DNA of 64,000 nt from an uncultured Bifidobacterium sp. (GCF_959020145.1 NZ_CAUEQY010000003.1:1-64000), one strand, 5' to 3'. Counted from the stretch's first letter, positions 36,681-45,801 are shown. Program-made: numbers and translations. Notes: generated by a model from the letters alone, not told the origin.

Positions 36681-38378
36681 TTATTCGCGGAATGCGTTGG
36701 TGACCGGCAGACGGCGATCACGTCCAAACGCCAGCGCCGTCACCTTCGGTCCCAGCGGATACTGGCGACGCTTCCATTCGGCGCGGTCGACCAATCGCAT
36801 GACCGTGTCGACGGTCGCCTCGTCGAAGCCGTCGGCCAGCAGGTCGGCGCGGCCATGAGCATGCTCGATGTACATCGCCAATACTTGATCGAGCAGCGCG
36901 TATTCCGGCAGCGAATCGGAATCCTTCTGCCCTGGGCGCAATTCGGCGGACGGCGCCTTCTCGATCGAGTTGACGGGGATCATCACACCATCCGGCAGCG
37001 GAGTGCCCGCGCTCCCCTGCTCGTTGCCGACGACATGCAGACCGCCGATGCCCATGCCGGCGGCGGCAGCCTTGTTGCGCCAGCGGGAGATCTCCCACAC
37101 GCGGGTCTTGAGCAGGTCCTTGATCGGCGCATAGCCGCCGACCGCATCGCCGTAGATTGTGGAATAGCCGCATGCCAGTTCGGACTTGTTGCCAGTGGCC
37201 ACGGCCAGCAGTCCTTTGGAGTTCGAGTAGGCCATGACGATGACGCCGCGGATGCGCGCCTGCAGGTTCTCGGCGGCGACGCCTTCCAGTTCCAGCTGGT
37301 TTTGGAAGGAGACGAACAGCGGCTCGATGGGCTGAATGTCATAATGCGCGCCGATATTGCGCGCCAGATCAGCTGCATCGTCCTTGGATCCGTCGGACGA
37401 ATACATGCTCGGCATGGAGATGCCGTACACGTTCTCGCCGCCCACCGCGTCGGCCGCCATGGCAGCCACGAGCGCGGAATCGATGCCGCCGGACAGTCCC
37501 AGGCACACGCCCTTGAAATGGTTCTTGGCCATGTAATCCTTCAGACCCAGCACGCAGGCGGTGTACACTTCCTCGTCCGGATCGGGTTTGGCTGCGATCG
37601 TACCGACCTTCTGATGCTCCGCGGACGTGTCCAAGTCGAAGAAGCTCAGATCCTCCATGAACATCGGCGAGCACTCAAGCAGGGTGCCGTCGGTGTCCAC
37701 GACGAAGCTGCCGCCGTCGAAGACGAGGTCGTCCTGGCCGCCCACTTGGTTCAGGTAGATCATCGGGGCGTTCACTTCGGCCGCGCGGCGCACCGCGAGG
37801 TCGAGACGGGTGTCGGTTTTGCCTTCCTCGTATGGCGAACCGTTCATGGTCAGCAGCAGGTCGATGTTCTCCTTGGCGAGTTCGGCCACAGGGCCGCCGT
37901 CCTGCCAGATGTCCTCGCAGATGGCCACGCCGATGCGCGCGCCGTTCACGTCGAGCACCATGGATTTGTTGCCGGGGCTGAAGATGCGGAATTCGTCGAA
38001 CACGCCGTAATTGGGCAGGAAATGCTTGTCGTAGCCGGCCCAGACCACGCCGTCGTGCAGGACGACGAGTCGGTTGCGCGGTTTGGAGGTTTCACGGTCG
38101 GTGCCTACAGTGCCGACCACCACATATAGTTCGCCGAGACTGTCGGATGCCAGTTCGGTGGCAAGCCAGTTGGCTTTGTCCCATGCGGCTTTGCGGAAGG
38201 TGGCACGCAGTGCGAGGTCTTCGATGGGGTATCCGGTCAATGTCATTTCCGGGAACACGACGACTTGCGCGCCCTGCTGAGCGGCGAGATGCGCGTATCG
38301 CATGACCTTGTCGGCGTTGGAATCAAGGTCTCCGACGCAGGTGTCGATTTGGGCGAGTGCGAAGCGAATGTCTGTCAT
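36681..38378 (-). CDS. nadE: Glutamine-dependent NAD+ synthetase
   Basis: A 565-residue two-domain enzyme that makes NAD from deamido-NAD using glutamine. The N-terminal nitrilase-type glutaminase is seen in VVFPEMTLTGYP (catalytic Glu), a Lys segment, and GVAICEDIWQDGG (catalytic Cys). The C-terminal synthetase has the pyrophosphatase loop GLSGGIDSALVAAMA. The length matches bacterial two-domain NadE. It stands alone with a small gene downstream. Confidence 0.95.
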   Translation of the reverse strand: MTDIRFALAQIDTCVGDLDSNADKVMRYAHLAAQQGAQVVVFPEMTLTGYPIEDLALRATFRKAAWDKANWLATELASDSLGELYVVVGTVGTDRETSKPRNRLVVLHDGVVWAGYDKHFLPNYGVFDEFRIFSPGNKSMVLDVNGARIGVAICEDIWQDGGPVAELAKENIDLLLTMNGSPYEEGKTDTRLDLAVRRAAEVNAPMIYLNQVGGQDDLVFDGGSFVVDTDGTLLECSPMFMEDLSFFDLDTSAEHQKVGTIAAKPDPDEEVYTACVLGLKDYMAKNHFKGVCLGLSGGIDSALVAAMAADAVGGENVYGISMPSMYSSDGSKDDAADLARNIGAHYDIQPIEPLFVSFQNQLELEGVAAENLQARIRGVIVMAYSNSKGLLAVATGNKSELACGYSTIYGDAVGGYAPIKDLLKTRVWEISRWRNKAAAAGMGIGGLHVVGNEQGSAGTPLPDGVMIPVNSIEKAPSAELRPGQKDSDSLPEYALLDQVLAMYIEHAHGRADLLADGFDEATVDTVMRLVDRAEWKRRQYPLGPKVTALAFGRDRRLPVTNAFRE

Positions 38379-38463
38379 AGCTGCCTAACCTACCGTTGAT
38401 TTGTTGGATATGTTGTGTTTTTACGATTATGAAAATTGCGATTACGGCGTTCCGCACGTGGCG

Positions 38464-39612
38464 TCACGACAGTTCGTTGAGCACCGTCAGCGCCGCGTTG
38501 GCGTAGAATTCCACGCCGGCTTGCAGCGATTCGTCAAGACCGACGAAGTGCGGGCTGTGCCAATCCGGGCAGCCTTCCTCGCCGTTGGATCCGATGAAGG
38601 CGAACACAGGCATGGTGACGGGCATGAAATCGCAGAAGTCCTCCCCCGCCATCGACGGGTGGATGGGTTCGAGCTGGGCGTAATCGCGCACGTTGTCGGC
38701 GACTATCTTGGAAAGTTCCGTATCGGAGACGAGCGGATTCTGGAAGTCGTCCCAATCGATGTCGGCGGTGATGCCGTAACCGGCCGCAATGGACTGGACC
38801 TGTTGCTTGAAGCGTTTCTCCACCAGTTCACCGTCGGACTTGTGGAAGTATCGTACGGTGCCTTGGAAGCTCGCCTTGTCGGGTACGACGTTCCACACGT
38901 GGCCGCCGTGCATTTCGGTGATGGACAGCACGAGCGGATGGAACGGCGATACGTTACGGCTCACGATGGTCTGCAATGCGAGGACCATCGTGGCGAGCGC
39001 CTCGATCGGGCCGGTGCCCTTGTGCGGATAGCCGGCGTGTGTGCCGGTGGCGTGCAGGGTTACATGGAATTTCACGCAGCCGGCCATCATCGGTTCGGGG
39101 CCGACGGCGATCTGTCCGGGCGCGTAGTTCGGGTTGTTGTGCGCGCCGATGGCGGCTGATACGTCGGCGAGCAGTCCCGCGTCGACCATGGCCTTCGCGC
39201 CGAGGCCAAGTTCCTCGGCGGGCTGGAACAGCAGTTTGATGGAGCCCTTGATGTGTTTGCGGCGCTTGGCGAGCCAGAACGCGGCACCGAGCATGTACGA
39301 CATGTGCAGGTCGTGGCCGCAGCCGTGCATCACGCCGTCGTTGACGGATGAGAACGGCAGACCGGTGTCTTCCTGGATGGGCAGACCATCGATGTCGGCG
39401 CGCAATGCGATGCGTGGTCCCGGCTGGTCGCCGCGGATCAGTCCGACCACGCCGGTTTCGAGCGGATTGTTGAGCACTTCGATGTCGTGTGCGCGCAGCA
39501 GCTTCTCAATGTAGGCGCTGGTCTCGTATTCCTTGAAGCTGCGTTCGGGGTGCGCATGCAGATAGTGCCTGATTTCGATGATCTCCGGCGTGATTTCGAT
39601 ATGTTCGCTCAT
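38464..39612 (-). CDS. M20-family amidohydrolase/peptidase
   Basis: A 382-residue metal-dependent hydrolase of the M20/amidohydrolase family (hippurate hydrolase or N-acyl-amino-acid deacetylase type). Motifs in order are RHYLHAHPERSFKEYET, ALRADIDGLPI, MHGCGHDLHMSY, FQPAEELGLGAKAM and the dimerisation-domain HAGYPHKG, with a late SMAGEDFCDF. The exact substrate cannot be told. I chose the ATG at 39610-39612 (MSEHIEI) because family similarity starts there; its ribosome site is weak and an upstream start at MCLQ is possible. It diverges from the HAD gene. Confidence 0.85.
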   Translation of the reverse strand: MSEHIEITPEIIEIRHYLHAHPERSFKEYETSAYIEKLLRAHDIEVLNNPLETGVVGLIRGDQPGPRIALRADIDGLPIQEDTGLPFSSVNDGVMHGCGHDLHMSYMLGAAFWLAKRRKHIKGSIKLLFQPAEELGLGAKAMVDAGLLADVSAAIGAHNNPNYAPGQIAVGPEPMMAGCVKFHVTLHATGTHAGYPHKGTGPIEALATMVLALQTIVSRNVSPFHPLVLSITEMHGGHVWNVVPDKASFQGTVRYFHKSDGELVEKRFKQQVQSIAAGYGITADIDWDDFQNPLVSDTELSKIVADNVRDYAQLEPIHPSMAGEDFCDFMPVTMPVFAFIGSNGEEGCPDWHSPHFVGLDESLQAGVEFYANAALTVLNELS

Positions 39613-39743
39613 GGTTGACGATTGTAGGCACATCCGGCCGTTTTTCCTATTTTCGTGGTCGTGTTCCGTGCCGTGCACGACGTTTTCGCACATATCCTCG
39701 TAAGCTGGATACCGGGTTTGACATGGTTTTTCATGGAGGCAGC

Positions 39744-40544
39744 ATGGCTCAGGACATCAAGACGGCGTTTTTCGACATCGACGGCACGTTGACGAGTTTC
39801 GTCACGCATGTGGTGCCGCAGTCCACCGTCGACGCGTTGCATGCATTGCAGCGCAATGGCGTGAAGGTGTTCATCTGTTCGGGCCGCGCACCCTCCTACA
39901 TGGGCGTGGTGCTTGATACCATTCCCGTCACGTTCGACGGCATCGTGGGACTTAACGGCCAGTATTGCACCACGCGCGACGGTCTCGACTACCGGCATCC
40001 GATCGACCAGGCCGACGTGAAGCTGATCACCGACTGGCTTGAAACGCATGCCGACGTGGTCGCCAACTATGCGGAAAGCGACTACGGGTATTTCAATCGC
40101 ACGAACGCCGCATTGGAACGCACGTGGAACAGTCTCGGCAAGACCGCGCCGAAAATCGACATGCATGATCCGCGCGAACGCATCGCAAACCATTCCACGT
40201 TCCAAATCAGCCCGTATGTGGACGAGACGATGGAAGCCGAAATCGCCAGCATGTGCAGCAACGTGCGCGGCGTCAGATGGCATCCCGCTTTCACCGATCT
40301 GATTCCCGCCGATGGAGGCAAGGCGGTTGGTATGCAGGTGATGCTGGAGCATTTCGGTTGGACGAAAGACAATGCGATCGCATTCGGCGACGGCGGCAAC
40401 GATGTGGACATGCTACGATTCGCGGGAATCGGCGTGGCAATGGGCAACGCCACCGACGAGCCGAAAGCGGCGGCCGATTACGTCACCGACAGCGTCGACG
40501 ACGCCGGCATAGCCAACGCGCTTAAGCATTTCGACATTATATGA
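39744..40544 (+). CDS. Cof-type HAD-superfamily phosphatase
   Basis: A 266-residue HAD hydrolase with motif I FFDIDGTLTSF, motif II ICSGRAPSYM, and the late motif IAFGDGGNDVDMLRFAGIGV plus AMGNATDEPKAAADYV. This is the typical Cof/YidA layout, with a C2 cap. Substrates of the family are sugar phosphates and similar metabolites. The ATG at 39744 has GGAGG four bases upstream, which decides the start over an earlier in-frame Met. Confidence 0.88.
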   Translation: MAQDIKTAFFDIDGTLTSFVTHVVPQSTVDALHALQRNGVKVFICSGRAPSYMGVVLDTIPVTFDGIVGLNGQYCTTRDGLDYRHPIDQADVKLITDWLETHADVVANYAESDYGYFNRTNAALERTWNSLGKTAPKIDMHDPRERIANHSTFQISPYVDETMEAEIASMCSNVRGVRWHPAFTDLIPADGGKAVGMQVMLEHFGWTKDNAIAFGDGGNDVDMLRFAGIGVAMGNATDEPKAAADYVTDSVDDAGIANALKHFDII

Positions 40545-40742
40545 CGGTGTTTCCGCAAGATTATTTACGATTCACAAGTCTGTTTTTCGCATATTCCTGC
40601 GGTTTTCGCGCCCTTTATAAATAATTCCGATAAGCGCGCGACGTGTTGCCGTCACAGGTTCCTCTATATTGGTCAATCGTTGGCCCGCAACCGCAGTAAG
40701 CATCCGGGCCGTGTAGCGAAATTGAGAGAGAGGAACTCAACC
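40545..40742. promoter_or_regulatory. Leader region of the metQNI operon
   Basis: The 198 bases before metQ hold a TATATT (near 40667), a candidate -10, and a small hairpin (GGCCCG at 40682-40687 with CGGGCC at 40705-40710) just before the ribosome site. I see no SAM riboswitch I could name. The operon may be controlled here by methionine status, but that is inference. Confidence 0.3.
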
Positions 40743-41588
40743 ATGCGTAACAAGAAGATTCTCGGCGCACTGCTCGCCGTCACCACGCTCGCGACCTTCG
40801 GCCTGGCAGGCTGCGGCAATTCCGGTTCCAACGGTGCCGCCTCCAAGGAGGACGACAAGACCATCACCGTGGCCGCCTCCCCGACCCCGCACGCGGAGAT
40901 TCTGAACAAGGCGGTCAAACCGCTCGTCGAGAAGGACGGCTACAAGCTGGTCGTCAAGGAGTTCACCGACTACGTGCAGCCGAACACCGCCACCGAGGAT
41001 GGCGAGGTTGACGCCAACTACTTCCAGCACAAGCCGTACCTCGACAACTTCAACAAGGAGAAGGGCACGCATCTGGTGTCCGTGGAGGGCATCCATTTCG
41101 AGCCGTTCGGCCTGTACCCGGGCAAGACCAAGGAGCTGAAGGATCTTCAGGACGGCGCCACCGTGGCCGTACCGAATGATGCCACCAACGAGGCCCGCGC
41201 GCTTCTGCTGCTGCAGGATGCCGGCCTGATCAAGCTGAAGGATCCGAAGGACATCAACGCCACGCCGAAGGACATCACCTCCAATCCGAAGAACCTGAAG
41301 TTCAAGGAGCTTGAGGCCGCCGTCGTGCCGACCGTCATCAAGGATGTCGACATCGCGGCCCTGAACGGCAACTACGCCATCCAGGCCGGCTTCGACCCGA
41401 CCAAGGACACGCTAGCCACCGAGAAGGCCGGCGGTCTGGCCGCGAAGACCTACCAGAACATCCTCGTGGTGAAGGAAGGCAATGAGAACACCGCCAAGAC
41501 CAAGGAGCTCAAGAAGGCTTTGAAGTCCGACGAGGTGCGTGACTACATCAACAAGAACTACAAGGGCGCTGTCGTTCCGGTCTTCTAA
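40743..41588 (+). CDS. metQ: Methionine ABC transporter substrate-binding lipoprotein
   Basis: A 281-residue lipoprotein of the NlpA/MetQ family. The signal peptide ends in the lipobox LAGC (residues 20-24). The mature part has the family segments TVAASPTPHAEIL, KEFTDYVQPN, DANYFQHKPYLD and GLYPGKTKEL. It should capture D- or L-methionine outside the membrane and deliver it to MetNI, which follow on the same strand. The ATG at 40743 follows AGAGAGAGGAA. A hairpin lies between it and metN, which may lower expression of the downstream genes relative to this binding protein. Confidence 0.93.
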   Translation: MRNKKILGALLAVTTLATFGLAGCGNSGSNGAASKEDDKTITVAASPTPHAEILNKAVKPLVEKDGYKLVVKEFTDYVQPNTATEDGEVDANYFQHKPYLDNFNKEKGTHLVSVEGIHFEPFGLYPGKTKELKDLQDGATVAVPNDATNEARALLLLQDAGLIKLKDPKDINATPKDITSNPKNLKFKELEAAVVPTVIKDVDIAALNGNYAIQAGFDPTKDTLATEKAGGLAAKTYQNILVVKEGNENTAKTKELKKALKSDEVRDYINKNYKGAVVPVF

Positions 41589-41612
41589 GACCCGTTTCGG
41601 CAGTAGGAGTTC

Positions 41613-41642
41613 AATGCCGCAGGTATACTACCCTGCGGCATT
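41613..41642 (+). terminator. Attenuating hairpin between metQ and metN
   Basis: A stem (AATGCCGCAGG at 41613-41623 with CCCTGCGGCATT at 41631-41642) is followed by TCTTGTTA. It resembles a partial terminator or an mRNA-stabilising hairpin within the operon. Confidence 0.6.
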
Positions 41643-41675
41643 CTTGTTATGGAACACGATTAGGAACAGGACATT

Positions 41676-42500
41676 ATGACGATTCAGATCGACCATCTGC
41701 ACAAAAGCTACGGCAGTGGCGCCGAAGCGCATGAGGTGCTGCACGACATTAACCTGACCATCGATTCGGGTGAGGTCTTCGGCATTCTCGGCTCGTCCGG
41801 CGCGGGCAAATCGACATTGGTGCGTTGCATCAACCTGTTGGAACGCCCCACTTCCGGCAAGGTGCTCATCGACGGACGAGACATCACCGGCGTGAAAGGC
41901 AAGGAGCTGGCGGACGTGCGCGCCGGAATCGGCATGATCTTCCAGAACTTCAGCCTGTTTCAACAGCGCACCGTGCTGCGCAACGTGACCTTCCCGCTGG
42001 AACTCAACCACACGCCGAAAGCCAAGCGTGAGGAACGTGCGCGGTATCTGCTCGATCTGGTCGGTCTGGCTGATCTGGCCGACCGCTACCCCAGCCAGCT
42101 GTCCGGCGGCCAGCAGCAGCGCGTGGCCATCGCAAGGGCGTTGGCCAACAATCCGTCCATCATGCTGTGCGATGAGGCCACCAGCGCGCTCGACTCCACC
42201 ACGACGGCGCAGATCCTCGACCTGCTGCGTCGCATCAACCGTGAACTTAATGTGACGCTGGTCGTCATCACGCATTCGCTGTCCGTGGCACGCAACATCT
42301 GCGACCGTGTGGCCATGATAGACGGAGGCCGCATTGTGGAAATGGGCGATACGGAAGCGTTGTTCGCCGATCCGCACAGTGACATTCTGAAGACTTTGAT
42401 CGCCGACGCGAAGGTGACGAACCATCGGCATACGCACGAAACGGCGGATGGCGCGAAGAATGGGGCGGCCGATGATTCCGCCCAGAAAGAGGTGAAGTGA
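41676..42500 (+). CDS. metN: Methionine ABC transporter ATP-binding protein
   Basis: A 274-residue ABC ATPase with Walker A GSSGAGKST near residues 40-48, Q-loop MIFQNFSLF, signature LSGGQQQR near 142-149, Walker B IMLCDEATSALD and the switch ITHS. The family assignment as MetN follows from its place between metQ and metI and from sequence style. The C-terminal tail is short and Ala/Asp-rich; the usual NIL/ACT regulatory domain of MetN is absent or much reduced, so feedback inhibition by methionine may differ. Confidence 0.93.
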   Translation: MTIQIDHLHKSYGSGAEAHEVLHDINLTIDSGEVFGILGSSGAGKSTLVRCINLLERPTSGKVLIDGRDITGVKGKELADVRAGIGMIFQNFSLFQQRTVLRNVTFPLELNHTPKAKREERARYLLDLVGLADLADRYPSQLSGGQQQRVAIARALANNPSIMLCDEATSALDSTTTAQILDLLRRINRELNVTLVVITHSLSVARNICDRVAMIDGGRIVEMGDTEALFADPHSDILKTLIADAKVTNHRHTHETADGAKNGAADDSAQKEVK

Positions 42501-42501
42501 G

Positions 42502-43182
42502 ATGGGACAGGTGGTTTCGCAATTCATCGCCGATTATGGCGAACTGCTGGTCGAAGGCGTGCGTGACACGATCATCATGACTGCTGTGGCGACGCTGCTG
42601 GCATATGTGATCGGCCTGCCGGTCGGCGTGCTGCTCATCACGTCCGCGAAAAAGGGCATCCGTCCGAACGCACCGCTCAACACCGTGCTCGGCTGGATCG
42701 TGAACATCGTGCGTTCCGTGCCGTTCATCATTCTGCTGGTGGCCATCATCCCGCTGACCCGACTGATTGTCGGCACCTCGCTCGGCGTGCCGGGCGCCAT
42801 CGTGCCGCTGGTCATCACCGCGGCTCCGTTCGTGGCGCGCGTGGTGGAACAGTCGCTCGCCGAAGTGGACGGCAGTCTGGTGGAGGCCGCGCAAAGCTTC
42901 GGTGCCAGCAACCTGCAGATCGTGTTCAAGGTGCTGCTGTTCGAAAGCCTGCCATCGCTGGTGCGCGGTGCGGCACTGACGTTCATCACCCTGTTCGGCT
43001 TCTCCGCCATGGCCGGTACCGTCGGCGCGGGCGGCCTGGGCGATATCGCCATCCGTTACGGCTACCAGCGTTACCAGTACGACGTGATGACCGTTGCCGT
43101 GATCCTGTGCGTCATTCTCGTGCAGATCGTGCAGACCATCGGCGACGTGGTGTCCGACCATATCGACCATCACGAGCGTTGA
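42502..43182 (+). CDS. metI: Methionine ABC transporter permease
   Basis: A 226-residue membrane protein of the MetI family with about five membrane segments. The EAA-like loop is VEAAQSFGASNLQIVFKVLL, where the ATPase docks. It begins one base after the metN stop, behind AAAGAGGTGAAG, and completes the metQNI import system. A strong hairpin terminator follows. Confidence 0.94.
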   Translation: MGQVVSQFIADYGELLVEGVRDTIIMTAVATLLAYVIGLPVGVLLITSAKKGIRPNAPLNTVLGWIVNIVRSVPFIILLVAIIPLTRLIVGTSLGVPGAIVPLVITAAPFVARVVEQSLAEVDGSLVEAAQSFGASNLQIVFKVLLFESLPSLVRGAALTFITLFGFSAMAGTVGAGGLGDIAIRYGYQRYQYDVMTVAVILCVILVQIVQTIGDVVSDHIDHHER

Positions 43183-43203
43183 GCCAGCACATTCGCGTTC
43201 CTT

Positions 43204-43248
43204 ACGAAAAGCGGGTCCAAACGTTTGTTGTTTGGACCCGCTTTTCGT
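43204..43248. terminator. Bidirectional terminator after metI
   Basis: A 19-bp perfect stem (43204-43222 with 43230-43248) with a seven-base loop carries AAAA/TTTT at its base on both strands. It sits between metI and the convergent YqeY gene. Confidence 0.9.
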
Positions 43249-43277
43249 ACGCGGAAAGAGACGCTGCTCGTAGACGA

Positions 43278-43727
43278 TTACTTGTTGAGCTCGGCCTTGA
43301 CCAGACCGGCCAGCTTGCCGCCATCGATGGTTTTGCCGGCAAGCGCGGCACGAGCGGCTTTGACGACGCGACCCATGTCCTTGGGGCCGGCCGGGTTCAC
43401 TTCTGCCACGGCGTCGGCGACGGCTTTGGCGTAGTCCTCGTCGCTGGCGGCCGCCGGCAGGAAGGTTTCCAGGAAATCGGCCTCGGCGGTTTCGGGAGCG
43501 GCCTTGTCCGCCAGTCCCTTGTCTTCGTACAGTTTGGCGGTCTCACGACGGGTCTTGACGCCCTTCTGGATGACCTTGAGCACTTCCTCGTCGGTCGCTT
43601 CGTGACCGTTGGCGATCTCCAGGTTCTGGATGTCCGCCAACGTCAGGTTGATCGGGTTGAGCTTGGCCTTGTCCTTGGCTTTCATCGCCGCGATCTTGGC
43701 TTTCTTCAGCGTGTCCTTCATCGACAT
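43278..43727 (-). CDS. yqeY: GatB/YqeY-domain protein
   Basis: A 149-residue protein that consists only of a GatB/YqeY domain. The N-terminal pattern MKDTLKKAKIAAMKAKDKAKL, the middle VIQKGVKTRRETAKLYEDKG and the C-terminal KDMGRVVKAARAALAG are typical of this family. It may help amidotransferase-type reactions on tRNA, but stand-alone YqeY has no settled function. The start may be this Met or the one two codons later. It marks the left core border of the accessory island. Confidence 0.9.
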   Translation of the reverse strand: MSMKDTLKKAKIAAMKAKDKAKLNPINLTLADIQNLEIANGHEATDEEVLKVIQKGVKTRRETAKLYEDKGLADKAAPETAEADFLETFLPAAASDEDYAKAVADAVAEVNPAGPKDMGRVVKAARAALAGKTIDGGKLAGLVKAELNK

Positions 43728-43819
43728 GTTCGTTCCTCTTTTCTTGACCGTTCGAACACCGTCTTAATACTACGCGTCTACCAATCCGCCGTCCTGTATC
43801 CGTGCCGTCGGCATCCACG

Positions 43820-43994
43820 CCGGTCTCAAGCCCATGAGACACTTGGAGCCATGACTACAGTTATCATGCGCACCTCTGATGATAATCACATGTGGTCATT
43901 TTTGGCTCTATTCCAAGGTTTTCCGATCTTGGGAAACCTGCCAATCAGCCTCGTTTTCCGTAAGGCACCTACAGGCACCCAAGAATAATCCGGG
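43820..43994 (+). repeat. ppiA-leader repeat, copy 1 (left border of island)
   Basis: The first 57 bases (43820-43876) are almost identical to the leader, ribosome site and first nine codons of ppiA at 51431-51487. The following part of about 115 bases is shared with copies 2 and 3 but not with ppiA. I read this as the left attachment site of an integrated element. It encodes a 45-residue reading frame from 43851. Confidence 0.85.
43851..43988 (+). CDS. 45-residue chimeric ORF started by ppiA codons (copy 1)
   Basis: The frame begins with the ppiA start MTTVIMRTS and continues into repeat sequence with SFLALFQGF, GNLPISLVF and APTGTQE. It would be expressed from the former ppiA promoter and ribosome site if those are intact. 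Copy 3 keeps the same 45-residue length and frame. Whether a stable peptide is made is unknown; it may be an accidental fusion formed by insertion. Confidence 0.35.
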   Translation: MTTVIMRTSDDNHMWSFLALFQGFPILGNLPISLVFRKAPTGTQE

Positions 43995-44089
43995 AACATT
44001 CCACCGCCCTGCCGGCGCTCAACGTCTTCGCCGACCGGCGTGGAAAAAGACAATCCCCCTGTGGTTTCATGATGTTCCACATGTGCGAT

Positions 44090-44240
44090 GCCCAAAAGCA
44101 TTCCCGGCAGCACGCCTCCATGGCGGACAGCAGACAGAACGATACGTGGCCCGCGCAACCGAACGGCCTTCACCTTAAACTCGCCCGCGCATCAAGTGCC
44201 CTTTGCCATGATCCCATCATCTCCCATCGAGTTAGGGGAA
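44090..44240 (-). pseudogene. 5' scrap of an IS3-family transposase
   Basis: On the minus strand the sequence reads MAKGT, a stop, then GEFKVKAVRL, which is the typical start of IS3-family OrfA. The bases before it (ATTCCCCTAA-CTCGATGGGAGAT) match the leader of the larger IS3 remnant at 47.7 kb with few changes. Only this 5' end remains. Confidence 0.5.
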
Positions 44241-44356
44241 TGCGGAACAAAAATCAGTTCATATCACTTTTTCTGTTCCTTGAACTGAGCTTGGCCTCTC
44301 CAACAAGCCCTACTACAATAGGACTCATTCCTCCGCAGTTCGAGAATCGAGTCAAT

Positions 44357-44563
44357 ATGCGCCGAATTTGCCACATTCTTGCAGGTCTCCTAGTGGGTAC
44401 CGGACTCTTACGCACAGTAAGCGGCTTTATTTTTGACTACCTGCATCCGGAATACGTGTCTAGCTTTCCTTCATACCTTTATTTTTTACGAGCAGTCCCC
44501 TTCCTTATCGCTGCTGGTGCTGTCGAAACTATTTTATTCCTGATAAAAAGGAGAAATAAATAA
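44357..44563 (+). CDS. Small two-helix membrane protein
   Basis: A 68-residue protein with two hydrophobic segments (CHILAGLLVGTGLLRTVSGF and YLYFLRAVPFLIAAGAVETI) and a basic end. Its end overlaps the ribosome site and lost start of the next, broken gene, so the two were an operon. The sequence around is AT-rich compared with the core genes. The start is uncertain; an earlier Met at 44240 would lie in IS-derived leader. Function unknown; a membrane partner or immunity factor for the secreted product is a guess. Confidence 0.5.
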   Translation: MRRICHILAGLLVGTGLLRTVSGFIFDYLHPEYVSSFPSYLYFLRAVPFLIAAGAVETILFLIKRRNK

Positions 44564-45352
44564 AGAAACTCAAACAAATTGTCACTGCTCTAGTATCTGT
44601 AATATTGGCTGGAACTGTAACAGTAAATGCGTCGGCAGCAGAATCTATGGAAACTCCCTATAGGAGTCCTACCCTATCTAGCTTTCCGTCTAATGCTTCT
44701 CTGAAAGATTTTGAGAAAACCTCAGATAACGAAGATCTGAGAATTATCTCATCTCCTTCTCGGGGCGCTAATTACAAAACGCGTGCTGCAGAGGCTGTAG
44801 CTTTATTACGGATTTATTCCACTACAGGATCCGGCTCATCATCTAGTTTCACGAATCTCGGCCATTCTTGGCTTATGATCACACCTGTCTGGTTCTACGG
44901 TAAACATTGCTGGGATTAACGTTGCTGATGGTAAATCTATAACAGCAAGCACTTGGGATGAATCCGTAGATGTCAGTAGAGAACATAAGGGTCTATGACT
45001 CAATCTTGATTCGAAGCTTAATTCCAACGGTATTAATCTTCAGAATGTTTCCATTCAATTACCCCTAAGACAAATTGATTTAGATACAGTGAATACTAAT
45101 ATTAAGAATAACGATAAATGGGGTTATCTTACCAACTGTTCTACTTTCGCTTCAAAAATTTGGAATTCAATTGCTAGTGGCAGCAGTAAAGTTGACGCTG
45201 GATCCATCAATACACCAGCCAGTCTAGCAAAAAGTATTACAAAAGTTGGTGAGGCAGAATCATATACATTGTTAATGTACAATACTTCTTCACCGCATCA
45301 CGATTCCGTATATTACGGCTATCCTCCCATAAAGAGTAATAACAATAATTAG
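44560..45352 (+). pseudogene. Broken secreted enzyme, permuted-papain-like
   Basis: The frame starts with a signal peptide (KKLKQIVTALVSVILAGT, then ASAAES) behind a perfect AAGGAG at six bases, but the expected ATG is ATA at 44560. It shows a GHSWLMI segment, then shifts frame near 44880-44900 into TVNIAGINVADGKS and TASTWDE. A TGA at 44996-44998 replaces what is probably TGG (GL-W-LNLDS), and the frame then runs to WGYLTNCSTFASKIWNS and ends at 45352. The spaced His (GHSW) and Cys (TNCSTFA) with a Trp-rich core suggest a permuted NlpC/P60-like cysteine hydrolase exported from the cell. Three separate lesions make it inactive. Confidence 0.65.
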
Positions 45353-45398
45353 ATAACCAAATCTGTCTGGTAAAGCCGGACTAGTTTTATCTATAATG

Positions 45399-45433
45399 TG
45401 AGCCGCAAGTGTTGGCATAGCGCTTGCGGCTCA
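45399..45433. terminator. Hairpin after the broken secreted gene
   Basis: An 11-bp stem (TGAGCCGCAAG at 45399-45409 with CTTGCGGCTCA at 45423-45433) lies 46 bases after the pseudogene. There is no clear T-run. Confidence 0.5.
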
Positions 45434-45467
45434 TACGCACGATAAGCAAGAGCCACAGCATTCCCAC

Positions 45468-45644
45468 CCGGTCTCAAGCCCATGAGACACTGGGGACCAT
45501 GACTACCATCATCATGCGCACCTCGCATGATGATCGCATACGGTCGTTTTTGGCTTTATTCCAAGGTTTTCAATTTTGGGGAGGCCTGCCGATTACCCTC
45601 GTTTTCCACGAGGCACCTGCAGGCACCCAAAAAATAATCCGGGA
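45468..45644 (+). repeat. ppiA-leader repeat, copy 2
   Basis: The core is a diverged version of the ppiA start (ACTGGGGACCATGACTACCA), followed by the same roughly 115-base extension as copies 1 and 3. Its reading frame from 45499 (MTTIIMRTS, then SFLALFQGF) lacks the stop seen in the other copies and runs to 45744. Confidence 0.85.
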
Positions 45645-45751
45645 GTGCTCTCCCGTCCCCGCTGAAGACTCACATCTCCACAGGTCTTCCCGCATCCCCA
45701 CGTTCCAGGCATCACACCCACGGCAACAAACATTTTCATTCTAAATACATA

Positions 45752-45780
45752 AATGGCCATCCCCTACCGCAGAGATGGCC
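45752..45780 (-). terminator. Hairpin after the GIY-YIG gene
   Basis: GGCCATC and GATGGCC form a short stem 22 bases after the stop codon; the minus strand then reads ATTTATGTATTT. Weak terminator. Confidence 0.45.
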
Positions 45781-45801
45781 GAAATGCTGAATCTCGAAAA
45801 T

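Noticed and set aside
36495..38129. Long open frame on the plus strand opposite nadE
   Set aside because: Antisense shadow of a well-recognised gene; no ribosome site and no family resemblance.
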